From assembly GCA_014526335.1 (NCBI GenBank), contig JACTAT010000029.1, positions 62,001 to 126,000 on the forward strand: 64,000 nucleotides of DNA, written 5' to 3'. Positions within the stretch are counted from its first letter, which is position 1. Each line of letters begins with the position of its first letter. The stretch comes from Chrysaora quinquecirrha. Its lineage: Eukaryota; Cnidaria; Scyphozoa; Semaeostomeae; Pelagiidae. The notes under the pieces are model-generated. The model worked only from the letters and a program-made list of their open reading frames with translations. It was not told the DNA's origin and ran no database searches. The translations under genes and the position numbers were made by a program. Shown here in pieces: positions 32,644 through 42,660 of the stretch.

Positions 32644-33699
32644 ATATAAGACAGGGTTTTTTCTGCAACAATCTAGCAAAGAGGGTAACCTTGGGTTTTT
32701 CACTGAAATATGCTAAAAAAAGGTCGGAGAACACTAATCCAAGATGGGCCTTCAAAAATTTTCACCGGCAGTAGCCTTAATTAATGCCTGATTAGGCCTA
32801 ATTTAGTCAATTAAAAAAGTTGCATTGAAACGCTGAGTAAAATTGTCTTTGATTGTATTTCAATACAACCTACCAGTTTTGAGAAAAACTCGTTTGAAAT
32901 TATGATGACGTCATCACCATTATGATCAGTACAGACCTGGATTCTATTTTTCAGCTTGTATAAATTATGATTTGGGGGTTCAGTAGCCAAAAAACCTCTA
33001 ATTATGCCATATATGTATGCTAAGACAGCAGAATGATGATGATTGGGTGTGGTTGTGACATCATAAGGGGGTCAATGACGTCATAGGGGTAACTGACGTC
33101 ATAATAGAACCAAAATGATGCCCAGTCATCCATGAGCCAAAAGGTGCTGTGAATGACTACTCATGTTCGAGATTTGAAGTTTTAATATTAAACCTGCTGG
33201 AAATGACAAGAGGTCACATTTGATATACAGTATTCATAATGGGATTCCTATTGTTTATGTAGTGAATGCCCTTTCTTCGTTTTTCCAAACTTGCGGTGGT
33301 GCTTATTATGCTTATTATGCTGTCATAGATACACGTATTGCATTGTAAGTGGTTTTTTGACGATTCGACCACTATTTTTGAATTTAAGCGAGTCAGCAAA
33401 AGCCCGCACTGAACCTTAGGACGATGACGTCATCATTATTTCAAACGAGTTTTTCTCAAAACTGGTAGGTTGTATCTACTATTTAAGATCTACATATTGC
33501 AGTAATCAGATGTCAAAAATGCAACTTTTTTAATTGACTCAATTAGGCATAATTAGGAGTTAATTAAGGGTACTTCCGGCAAAAATTTTTGAGGGCCCAT
33601 CTTGGATTCGTGTTCTCCGACCTTTTTTTAGTAGATTTAAATTTAAAAACCCTAGGTTACTCTCTTTGCTAGATTGTTGGGGAAAAACCCTGTCTATAT
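32644..33699. mobile_element. Long-TIR element (Mutator-like structure), inserted in the PHD region
   Basis: Ends of about 270 bp (32644-32912 and 33426-33699) are inverted copies of roughly 85 percent identity: ATATA(A)GACAGGGTTTTT, then ACAATCTAGCAAAGAG, AAAAAAAGGTCGGAGAACAC, CCAAGATGGGCC and a TGATGACGTCATC inner end. The interior (32913-33425) is non-coding and has further TGACGTCA palindromes. Very long TIRs around a small core recall Mutator-like or foldback elements. A clean target duplication is not visible. Confidence 0.75.
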
Positions 33700-33701
33700 G
33701 T

Positions 33702-34550
33702 GTTTGTAACACAGCTCCTGTTCCAGGCAAAAAACTATTATGTTGCAACAGTGGCCACTGTAACTCTGGAAAATACTTCCATTTCTCTTGCCTCAATTAT
33801 AAGATATTGCCAAATAATAGCAAGACTACATGGGTATGTCAATGATGCAAAGCTAAAACAACCCAGAAGTCACCTTCCAATGTTTGCCAGAAAGATGTAC
33901 CACAACAAGAAAGTGGCAAAATTAAAATGCCTAGAAACACTGAGAATATTGACTTGCATGATGTACCACCAGGTGACTCTGTACAATTTTTAAGTGCTAC
34001 AGTTACTCAGTGTGAGAAATTTTCACCTCTTGGAAAACTGACAAGAAGGGAGTTTGATCTTATAAAATCAAAACATGGTTGGATGAAGGACACAATAATT
34101 CATCAGGCTCAGGTATTGCTTAGAAAACAAAACCATGATTTTGATGGACTTCAGCGACCAACTCTGGGACCCTGCAGATATCTTAATGTTGTGAGCACAG
34201 ATTTTATACAAATTTTGCACACTCAAAACAGTCACTGGGTCTGTGTCAGTTTGGTAGGTTGTCCAGAGGGTGAGATTAATTTGTATGACAGTTTATACAG
34301 CAATCTTATCACAAACAAGATATCAGAACAAATAAAATCACTTCTTGGTGGCAAAGAACATACACTTGTAGTTGCTCCTGTTCAGCAGCAAGGAAATGGC
34401 AGTGACTGGGGTGTGTTTGCCATTGCATTTGCCACTTGTCTAGCACACTATGTTGAACCAATAACCGTTGACTTTGACATCCCAAAAATGAGACCACGTT
34501 TAATATCATGCTTTAAGTCAGAATTTTTAAGTTTTTTCCCTGTTCTTTAA
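33702..34550 (+). pseudogene. PHD finger plus Ulp1-like (C48) protease, inactive
   Basis: Plus frame from about 33702 reads a full PHD finger: CVC, then CC.....C, H..C, and WVCQ-stop-C (about 33702-33840), with an in-frame TGA between the last two cysteines. The frame continues through 33927-34550 as a Ulp1/SENP-like protease. It carries WMKDTIIHQAQVLL, the histidine in NSHWVCVSL (about 34230), the aspartate in LYDSLYS (about 34290) and VQQQGNGSD (about 34385). The residue that should be the nucleophilic cysteine after GSD is tryptophan (TGG, about 34408). These proteases remove SUMO-like modifiers; this copy should not. It is in register with the upstream YqaJ/PHD part once the nested element is ignored, so one original gene is likely. 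Confidence 0.75.
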
Positions 34551-34818
34551 CACCTTTGAAAACATATGCAGTTATGTTGATCAACTGTTTTTACATTAAA
34601 GCCAGAGAACAGAAAAATACATGTTATGTTTTTGATTAAATATATAAGATACAAGATATTTATCAAACTATCAAATTGTGTACTTATCACTGAGTTGACT
34701 TAAAGCACTCAATCAAATGAAATAATTGGAGGACATAGGTTAACCAATGCAGAACAAACTCTTAGTACTCTGTCCAATAAGAGAACTTGTTTCTCTCATG
34801 GACCATTCTTGTTATGTA
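34551..34818. other. Convergent intergenic spacer inside the transposon
   Basis: AT-rich spacer between the two convergent genes of the ISL2EU-type element; no gene seen. Confidence 0.5.
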
Positions 34819-36165
34819 CTAAGTAGTCAGTAGGAAGAGTACTTTGTAAGATTGTATATATTTTTGTCTCAGTGTTCCAATCACTCTTTCGACATGAATA
34901 CGCACATTTGCGATTCCTCGTGTGGTTTCAATGTCCATTGGATCAAGCAGATCTTTCCCTCTTGTAATAACTGGGATGTTAATCTTTGCCCCATAGTACC
35001 AAACACCCTCTTGGACTGTGAAACCACAGTCTGCAAGAACTAAATCACCTGACAATAACTTTTGCAGAATTCCACAGTTCTCAGTTAAAAATTTGTCTGA
35101 TGTTCTGCCTCCCCATGCTTTGGAGACAAAAGAAATTGTCCCTTGCCGGGTCATTCCAATCAATACCTTTGCTGTATTATGATATTTATAATTCGAAAAT
35201 ATTAGAGCTCTGGCCATTAAGTTTGTGGGTTGGTTCTATAAAAACTTCAAAACAATCTATGATGACAGTCACTTTATTCTCAAATGAAAACTTGAAGCAC
35301 ATTGGCATTGTTCTCCACAAGTCTTCTCTTTCTGGCCAGTAAATCAAAGGGGAAAGACGAATGTTCATTACCATCAGCAAAAGTGTTACAATATTTGATA
35401 TAGTTATAAGAGACACCCCAAAGCGATAAGCAAGTTCTCCATGTGGAACATTAAGTCTGAGCTTTATCAAAACTAAAACAAATTCTTGAAACTTGCTCAG
35501 ATGTAAAGATTTTCTCTTCAAATGTGGAGAGACAAAATCAAAAGTTTTCTTTAAAATCTAATATGAAGGCAGACCAGTATAAAATTTCACTTAACTGTCA
35601 TCATTTGCAAGAAAATTTTCACCAAATAGTCTACTGTTTTAGTTGAGGCATCACGACACGTTTGAGACTGTTCGAAACAGTCAGAGGGTTCTCCTTTCGA
35701 AATAGATGCTGGTGTTACACTTTCTAATTCTGAGAGAGTGGATTTTTTGGTAGTAAACATGTTACTGATGGGCTCCCTTGGCTCCCTTTCTCACTTTTAC
35801 TGCCAATTCATTCAAACAGTCGCGTTTTTTCTTCTCAGCAGCTCTCTTGCCTTTACATCTCCTTCTTCTTCCTTTTTCTTTGAGTGACCAAGATTCTGAG
35901 TTGGAACCCATTCGTCATTATGTCTATCCCAGTCTTTTGCTGATTCTCCTGACTTGAAATGCCTACCACAGACATGATTATTATCCAGGATTTTAGAAGT
36001 TAGGCCCTCTCTGCTGATTGCAGAAATCCACTTTCTTCACCTTTAAGCTGTTAGCTCCTGCATTAGCTGTCCTTGATTTGTAACCAGTTTTGGAACTCTA
36101 AAAAATCTTACTCCCTTATGTCTACCACATTTATTTGAGCAATCTACCACCAAACAAAGGACCAT
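34819..36165 (-). pseudogene. THAP-HTH-DDE transposase of the ISL2EU-type element
   Basis: Begins ATG 36165 with a THAP zinc finger: [20 protein letters not shown], the conserved W (KWISAISRE) and [11 protein letters not shown] (about 36165-35900), broken by a stop near 36055. A basic stretch and a linker follow. From 35521 an HTH_Tnp_4-like helix-turn-helix ([17 protein letters not shown]) leads into a DDE_Tnp_4 core. The first D is in [14 protein letters not shown], then after a shift near 35205 come [15 protein letters not shown] and [13 protein letters not shown]. The second D is in LVLADCGF and the E in RIHVERVIG (about 34890). All three acids survive, but the frame shifts make it inactive. 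The start lies just inside the right TIR. Confidence 0.8.
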
Positions 36166-36229
36166 TTTGATTTTTGAAAAACTAATCACAAATGATTCAA
36201 CTTGCCGCAACTTTGATGGTACACCAATA

Positions 36230-36401
36230 GGTGAAGGTGAAGGTGAAATGGTGTTTTAGCGCCAGTAGCTAGGATCTCAGTAGTAGGTTAACTAATCGAG
36301 ACCTCGACCTTGGCTGTGACGCGACCGTGGCTGGGCTCGAACCCTGACCACACTGAGCTTCTGACACCACGAGTCAGCTGGATTACACTACGACGCCACA
36401 G
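36230..36401 (-). mobile_element. tRNA-derived SINE inserted in the right TIR
   Basis: 172 bp flanked by a perfect 8-bp duplication CACCAATA (36222-36229 and 36402-36409). Read on the minus strand it starts at 36401, has an A-box-like GTGGCGTCGTAGTGTAATCC and a B-box GGGTTCGAGCCC, and ends in a (TTCACC)n tail. The spacing of the boxes is that of a tRNA gene, but cloverleaf pairing is poor, so this is a SINE and not a tRNA. Confidence 0.8.
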
Positions 36402-36459
36402 CACCAATATGGTGGACAGTAAATTTTTAGCAAACATGGCCACGTGACTGAAACACACT
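36402..36459 (-). repeat. Right terminal inverted repeat of the ISL2EU-type element
   Basis: Inverse complement of 31588-31651 with small indels. The innermost part of the TIR is displaced to 36218-36229 by the SINE. Confidence 0.7.
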
Positions 36460-36589
36460 ATAAGAATTTCCTTGAGGAAATGCCCCTGCAATCTGCATAG
36501 GGTTTACCTCATATCAGTTAAAATTAAAGCAGAACATAACATTATCAATTCAATCTAATAGTGCAATGGCTTAACTGTGAAATCGTTGG

Positions 36590-37915
36590 CAATTGTGCAT
36601 TTTATGAAGCAAGCATGAAAATTGGCATACCTACCCAGTTTGATACGCTGAAGATGATGGGATACAGACCCCAATCGAAAAATGCCCCCAGATGCTATTT
36701 TTAGACTGGGGTACTCGGTACCATACCTCTACAAGGGTTTCTACCATAACAATACTGGGAATAACGATACTGACATGAAACTTGGCAAAAATGCACAGTT
36801 TGATACGCTGAAAAAGATAGGATGCAGAACCCTCCGGGAAAGTGCCCCCTTATTCTATTTTTAGACTGGGGTACTCGGTACCATACCTCTACAAGCGTTT
36901 CTATTGTAACTATGTTGGGAATTAAGATATTGAAATGAAACTTGGCAAGTATACACAGTTTGATAAGCTGAAAAAGATAGTATGCAGACCCCTCCGGAAT
37001 AATGCCCCCTCATTCTATTTTTAGACTGGGGGACTCGGTACCATACCTCTACAAGCGTTTCTATTGTAACTATGTTGGGAATTAAGATATTGCAATAAAA
37101 CGTGGCAAGTATACACAGTTTGATAAGCTGAAAAAGATAGGATGCAGACCCCTCCGGAAAATGCCCCCTTATTCTATTTTTAGACTGGGGTACTCGGTAC
37201 CATACCTCTACAAGCGTTTCTATTGTAACTATGTTGGGAATTAAGATATTGAAATGAAACTTGGCAAGTATACACAGTTTGATAAGCTGAAAAACTTGGC
37301 AATCATGCACAGTTTGATACGCTGAAAACTATAGGATGCAGACCCCTCCGGAAAATGCCCCCTTATTCTATTTTTAGACTGGGGTACTCGGTACCATACC
37401 TCTACAAGCGTTTCTATTGTAACTATGTTGGGAATTAAGATATTGCAATAAAACTTGGCAATCATGCACAGTTTGATATGCTGAAAACTATAGGATGCAG
37501 ACCTCTCCGGAAAAATGCCCCTTTATTCTATTTTTAGACTGGGGTACTCGGTACCATACCTCTACAAGCGTGTCAATTGTAACTATGTTGGGAATGAAGA
37601 TATTGCAATGAAACTTGGCAATCATACACAGTTTGATAAGCTGAAAAAGATAGTATGCAGACCCCTCCGGAAAAGTGCCCCCTTATTCCATTTTTAGACT
37701 GGGGTACTCGGTACCATACCTCTACAAGTGTTTCTATGGTAACTATGTTGGAAATTACGATATTGCAATGAAACTTGGCAAGAATGCACAGTTTGATACG
37801 CTAATAAAGATAGGATGCAGACTCCCTTTGAAAAAGTGTCCCAAGTTCTATTTTGAGACTAGGATACTTGGTTCCATACCACTCTCAAAGCGTTTCAATT
37901 ATAACTGTGATATAC
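36590..37915 (+). repeat. Left arm of foldback: ~175-bp satellite array
   Basis: About seven units of roughly 175 bp, each with TTTTTAGACTGGGGTACTCGG, ACCATACCTCTACAAG and CAGTTTGATA.GCTGAAAA. The outermost unit (36590-36760) is the most diverged and matches the outermost unit of the other arm best. Short frames through the units are by-products. Confidence 0.85.
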
Positions 37916-38023
37916 TACGTTAAGATATTACAGTAGGAACATTCCTCGTATCTATATGCTTCAATGCTGCGTCAGACTTGCGTACCTACTTTCAAGCATC
38001 TCTATTTCAATAACTATTAATTA

Positions 38024-38216
38024 GATGTTTCCACAAGTGGATACCAAAATAAGTGGGATTCGAACCTGGGCTGCATGACCAGAGAGCCAACGACGTTTCC
38101 GCTGCGCTATAGAGCTCAATGACATCACCGAGCAACTCTCCAAGTCATACAGCCAAAGGCTCTCCTCCCGTCTGACGTTTTTTGTTTCCGCTATGTCGAG
38201 CCTTCTTCAGCACCAT
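38024..38216 (-). mobile_element. Second tRNA-related SINE, in the foldback loop
   Basis: Flanked by an 18-bp imperfect duplication (TTCAATAACTATTAATTA at 38006-38023; ATCAATAACTATTGATTA at 38217-38234). On the minus strand it contains an A-box-like TATAGCGCAGCGGAAACG and B-box GGTTCGAATCCC (38047-38115). The T-stem does not pair, so I do not call a tRNA. It has no obvious sequence relation to the SINE at 36230. Confidence 0.6.
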
Positions 38217-38234
38217 ATCAATAACTATTGATTA

Positions 38235-39052
38235 TTTACAAACTTATCATAAACTTAAAATATGTTTGTATGAAATGTTAATAATAAATTAAATAAGAAA
38301 TAGTGGTCTAGTACAAACCCTCGCTAAACGCCAGTAACGCATTTTCAAGTATACAGTAAGTTGTATAAAACTGATGCAGGGTTGTTTATCATAATTACAA
38401 TGTATTTCACTATACTCATCAGCTTATTTTTCCTTAACTTAAGAGCATTTGGGGCTACGGCTCGTGTGCTCCGTTCATCTAAGGCGCACCCATGTTCTCG
38501 CATTCAAGAATACATAAGAGCCAATGTATATGATAGAGCGCCTGTATGCTGAAAGTTTATAAATTTGCACAGTATAGAGAGGCAATTTGTACACATAAAC
38601 ATGGCGAACACAATGATACATATAACCATAATTCAAGGATATACAAATTATATATTTATACTGTATGTACAATCAGCTAAACCTGATAACCACTTGAGTA
38701 TATGACCTCTGTGCAAATTTAAAAAACTTTCAGCATACATGACCTCTCTAGTATACACCGACTCTCATATACGACCAATCTCCTCAGACCGTGTTCTTTG
38801 ACGCGAGAACACGGGGTGCCGGAGCATAGAAGTTATCCCTCCTAAATTCTCTTTAAGGGAGATTAGATGCTGAGTACGGTGTGAAGGGGGCTGGTATTGT
38901 CAAATATATATTCATTATGATATACAACATTGCATCAGTTTTTATACACCATACTGTATAGATGAAATGCGTTGCAAGGCGTTTAGTGCGGGCTTGTCCT
39001 AGGCCATTATTTCTCTGTTGATTATAAATTATTATTTCATTAAAAAAATCCA
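38235..39052. other. Loop of the foldback
   Basis: No gene. AT-rich sequence with many TATA-type dinucleotide runs; short frames lack domains. Confidence 0.5.
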
Positions 39053-39974
39053 AAGTCTAAAAATAGAATGAAAGGTCATTTTTCCGAAGGGGTCTGCATC
39101 CTATCTTTTTCAGCGCATCAAACTGTGTATACTTGCCAAGTTTCATTGCAATATCTTAATTCCCAACATAGTTGCAATAGAAACGCTTTTAGAGGTATGG
39201 TACCGAGTCCCCCAGTCTAAAAATAGAATAAGGGGGCGTTTTTCCGGAGGGGTCTGCATCCTATCTTTTTCAACTTATCAAACTGTGTATACTTGCCAAG
39301 TTTCATTGCAATATCTTAATTCCCAACATAGTTACAATAGAAACGCTTGTAGAGGTAGCTATGGTACGGAGTACTCTAGTCTAAAAATAGAATAAGGGGG
39401 CACTTTTCCGGAGGGGTCTGCATCCTATCTTTTTCAGCTTATCAAACTGTGTATGATTGCCAAGTTTAATTGCAATATCTTAATTCCCAACATAGTTACA
39501 ATAGAAACGCCTGTAGAGGTATGGTACCGAGTCCCCCAGTCTAAAAATAGAATAAGGGGGCATTTTCCGGAGGGGTCTGCATCCTTCCTTTTTCAGCTTA
39601 TCAAACTGTGTATACTTGCCAAGTTTCATTGCAATATCTTATTTCCCAACATAGTTACAATAGAAACGCTTGTAGAGGTATGGTACAGAGTACCCTAGTC
39701 TAAAAATAGAATAAGGGGGCACTTTTCCAGAGGGGTCTGCATCCTATCTTTTTCAGCGTATCAAACTGTGCATTCTTACCAAGTTTCATGTCAGTATCGT
39801 TATTCACAACATTTTTATGGTAGAAACCCTTGTAGAGGTATGGTACCGAGTACCCCAGTCTAAAAATAGCATCTGGGGGCATTTTTCGATTGGGGTCTGT
39901 ATCCCATCGTCTTCAGCGTATCAAACTGGGTAGGTATGCCAATTTTCATGCTTGCTTCATAAAATGCACAATTG
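39053..39974 (-). repeat. Right arm of foldback: ~175-bp satellite array, inverted
   Basis: About five units in opposite orientation to 36590-37915. The outer end (ATGCACAATTG at 39964-39974) is the inverse of the left arm's outer end (CAATTGTGCAT from 36590), so the arms are true mirror images and not chance insertions. Confidence 0.85.
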
Positions 39975-40230
39975 TGACAACTAGCTGATATACTATAAAT
40001 AATATCAATAGCACTGTCCTGTTGGGTCACAATCTCTGTGAATTCTTTTCTGAAGTCACAGTTATCTTCATATGTGGAAGGCAACTCAATATGATCACCA
40101 AATGTATGAAAAATTGGTCTCCTGTTCATACAAGTGGAAGACGTAAATGTGGATTGAACCATTGATAAGCACATCAGCACCTGTACAAAACCTCAAAAAA
40201 TGTCTCAGCAATTGATCATTCAAACCCTTA
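39975..40230. other. Unique stretch between foldback and satellite
   Basis: A minus-strand open frame (40180-39860) overlaps the outer foldback unit; I recognise nothing in it. Confidence 0.4.
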
Positions 40231-40234
40231 ACCC

Positions 40235-41745
40235 TCTCATGCCCAGCATCCCAGTAGGTCCCAGAGGTAAAAGATTAGTCGAAAAATCAAAGTTGCCAAA
40301 AAGGGTGAAATTCATGTCATGGGGCACGTTTTGGGTGCTGATTTTGAGAATCTAGTTTGTTTTTCAAAATTTTGACGTTTAGGGGGTCACGTCAGGGGTA
40401 AAAAGGGGACAAGGGGCAAGGGTTTCAAAACATTAAATAACCACAACAATTGTACAAAAATAAGTAATTGGGGTCAATTTCGGGAGCTTATTTCGAATAT
40501 CTATTTTGTTTTTTAAAATTTTGACGTTTAGGGGGTCAAATCAGGGGTAAAAAGGGAACAGGGGTCAAGGGTTTCAAAACACCAAATAACCATTAGAATT
40601 GTACAAAAATAGGTTATTGGGGTCAATTTCAAAAGCTGATTTCGAATATCTATTTCGTTTTTCAAAATTTTGACATTTAGGGGGTCAAATCAGGGGTAGA
40701 AAGGGGACAAGGGGCAAGGGTTTCAAAACATCAAATAACCACAACAATTGTACAAAAATAAGTAATTGGGGTCAATTGCGGGAGCTTATTTCGAATATCT
40801 GTTTTGTTTTTTAAAATTTTGACGTTTAGGGGGTCAAATCAGGGGTAAAAAGGGGACAGGGGTCAAGGGTTTCAAAACACCAAATAACCATTAGAATTGT
40901 ACAAAAATAGGTGATTGGGATCAATTTCAAAAGGTGATTTTGAATATCTATTTCGTTTTTCAAAATTTTGACGTTTAGGGGGTCAAATCAGGGGTAAAAG
41001 GGGACAGGGGGAAAGGGTTTCAAAACATCAAATAACCACTGGAATTGTACAAAAATAAGTCATTGTGGTCAATTTCGGGAGCTAATTTCGAATATCTATT
41101 TCGTTTTTTATAATTTTGACGTTTACGGGGTGAAATCAGGTGTAGAATGGGGACAAGGGGCAAGGGTTTCAAAACACCAAAGAACCATCAGAATTGTACA
41201 AAAATAAGTAATTTGGGTCAATAAGTAATTGTTAATTAAGTAATTGGGGTCAATGTTAGGAGCTGATTTTGAATATTTATCTTGTTTTTAAAAATTTTGA
41301 CTTTTAAGGGGTCAAATCAGGGGAAAATTGGGGACAGGGGGCAAGGGTTTCAATACACCAAAGAACCATTAGAATTGTACAAAAATAAGTAATTGGGGTC
41401 AATTTCGGGAGCTGATTTTGAATATCTATTTCGTTTTTAAAACTTTGACGTTTAGTGGGTCACATCAGGGGTAAAAGGGGGACAGGGGGCAAGGGTTGCA
41501 AAACACCAAAGAACCATTAGAATTGTACAAAAATAAGTAATTGGGGTCAATTTCGGGAGCTGATTTTGAATATCTATTTCGTTTTTTAAAATTTTGACGT
41601 TTAGGGGTAAAATCAGGGGTAAACAGGGGAGAGGGGGCAAGGGTTTTGTAAACATCAAATAACCACTAGAACTGTATAAAATAAGAAATTTGGATTGAGT
41701 TTCGGAGCAGCTTTCGAATACCGAACTCATTTTTTAAAATTTTGA
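40235..41745. repeat. ~149-bp tandem satellite, about ten copies
   Basis: Units start at about 149-bp spacing (for example the GGGGTCAATT box at 40470, 40619 and 40768). Each has AAAATTTTGACGTTTAGGGGGT, GGGGACAGGGG-type purine runs, CAAGGGTTTCAAAACA and AGAATTGTACAAAAATA. Divergence increases toward both ends. No coding content. Confidence 0.9.
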
Positions 41746-41849
41746 TATTTGCGTTGCTGGGTCAAATCGGGGGTGTATCGGTAAATAAGGGCAAGATTTT
41801 CAAACATCCAATAGCCCTAACAATTGTACGAAAATTACGAGAACGAATG

Positions 41850-42660
41850 AGCATGGATCTGCCGATCCCGCATTTGTTGAAAAAGTTGGAGAGATCTCCA
41901 CAGATGAGGCAGGCATCAATTTCATGACAGTTACTTGAAAATTAAATGGCATTTACGGCTTCTTGGTTATCGGCAATACAGATGGGCTTGGAGCGAAGAT
42001 CCTCTGAAATCCCAACAAGAAATTAAAAAGACCATGAGTAGTGAAGTTTTCAGGCTGATGCTAAAGCACTCAAGCACTTCCGAGTTGTCAGAGCTTCAAC
42101 AGTGCCCCGAAAAGATCATTCTTCCTACCCCACACTGCAGAATATCAATGCTGGCGTGGAATATTTAAGAGAAAAGTCCTTGTCAAAATGGTCACTTGGC
42201 TGGAATATGTGTATAGACGAAGGAAGAATTACAAACAAAAGTAAAAGAAACCCTTACAAGATCAGAAATCCCGACAAACCAGCAAGAATGGGCTGGACAA
42301 TTTGGGCTGGACAAAGTTAGTGACAAGGGGACACATGGAGGAAATTTTGTTACAAACCATGTTGTCAAGGTTAGTAAAAAGCATACAAAAATCCTGAAAA
42401 TGTCAAGAATTATTGCATTGTGGAACAGTTGATTTCGGAATTTAAAGATAGTGGTCATTTGGTCTTCATGGACAGTGGTTTTCCTACAACTAAACTGATG
42501 GAAGATGCGAAGAGCAAGTGGAACATGAGATTGATCGCCACACAGAGAGGTAACACAGCCCATCTTCCAAGTAGTCGTAAGGACAATCCCAGCGGGGTAC
42601 TCATTGACTTTCAATACGGGGGGTCCATGCCAATATTTGGGGTCCAAAATCTTATGTAAA
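41850..42660 (+). pseudogene. piggyBac-like DDE transposase fragment
   Basis: Frame-jumping plus-strand translation gives NGIYGFLVIGNTDGLGAKIL (about 41950), a central SKWSLGWNMCIDEGRI with KRNPYKIRNPDKPARMGWTI (about 42185-42305), THGGNFVTNHVVKV (about 42335), and HLVFMDSGFPTTKLMEDAK with LIATQRGNTAHLP (about 42455-42575). The acidic residues in CIDEG and FMDSGF sit where piggyBac-type transposases have catalytic aspartates, and 'NPDKPARMGW' fits the usual KP.K.G segment. It is heavily broken. It could instead be another DDE_Tnp_1_7 relative. Confidence 0.5.

Larger units (their letters stand above)
31588..36459. mobile_element. ISL2EU-type DNA transposon with nested insertions
   Basis: The left end (AGTGTGTTTTCATGTGACGT from 31588, with CACCATGTTGGTGTACCA at about 31634-31651) and the right end (inverse complement: AGTGTGTTTCAGTCACGTGG, then CCACCATATTGGTG) are terminal inverted repeats. 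AT flanks both sides (31586-31587 and 36460-36461). Inside are a plus-strand YqaJ-like/PHD/Ulp1 gene and a convergent minus-strand THAP-HTH-DDE transposase. From memory, the ISL2EU superfamily pairs a DDE transposase with a YqaJ-like nuclease and makes a 2-bp duplication; that is the basis of the name. Without the 1.06-kb and 0.18-kb insertions it would be about 3.6 kb. Both genes are broken. Confidence 0.7.

Noticed and set aside
36230..36401. tRNA gene
   Set aside because: B box is good, but no cloverleaf, and there is a repetitive TTCACC tail with an 8-bp target duplication.
36682..37923. Family of ~60-residue proteins in the foldback arms
   Set aside because: The frames are copies of the satellite unit read in both orientations, without start context or domains.
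38047..38115. Functional tRNA gene on the minus strand
   Set aside because: A and B boxes are present, but the T stem and acceptor stem do not pair, and flanking duplications point to a SINE.
40235..41745. CRISPR or regulatory array
   Set aside because: Continuous 149-bp units without unique spacers: a satellite.
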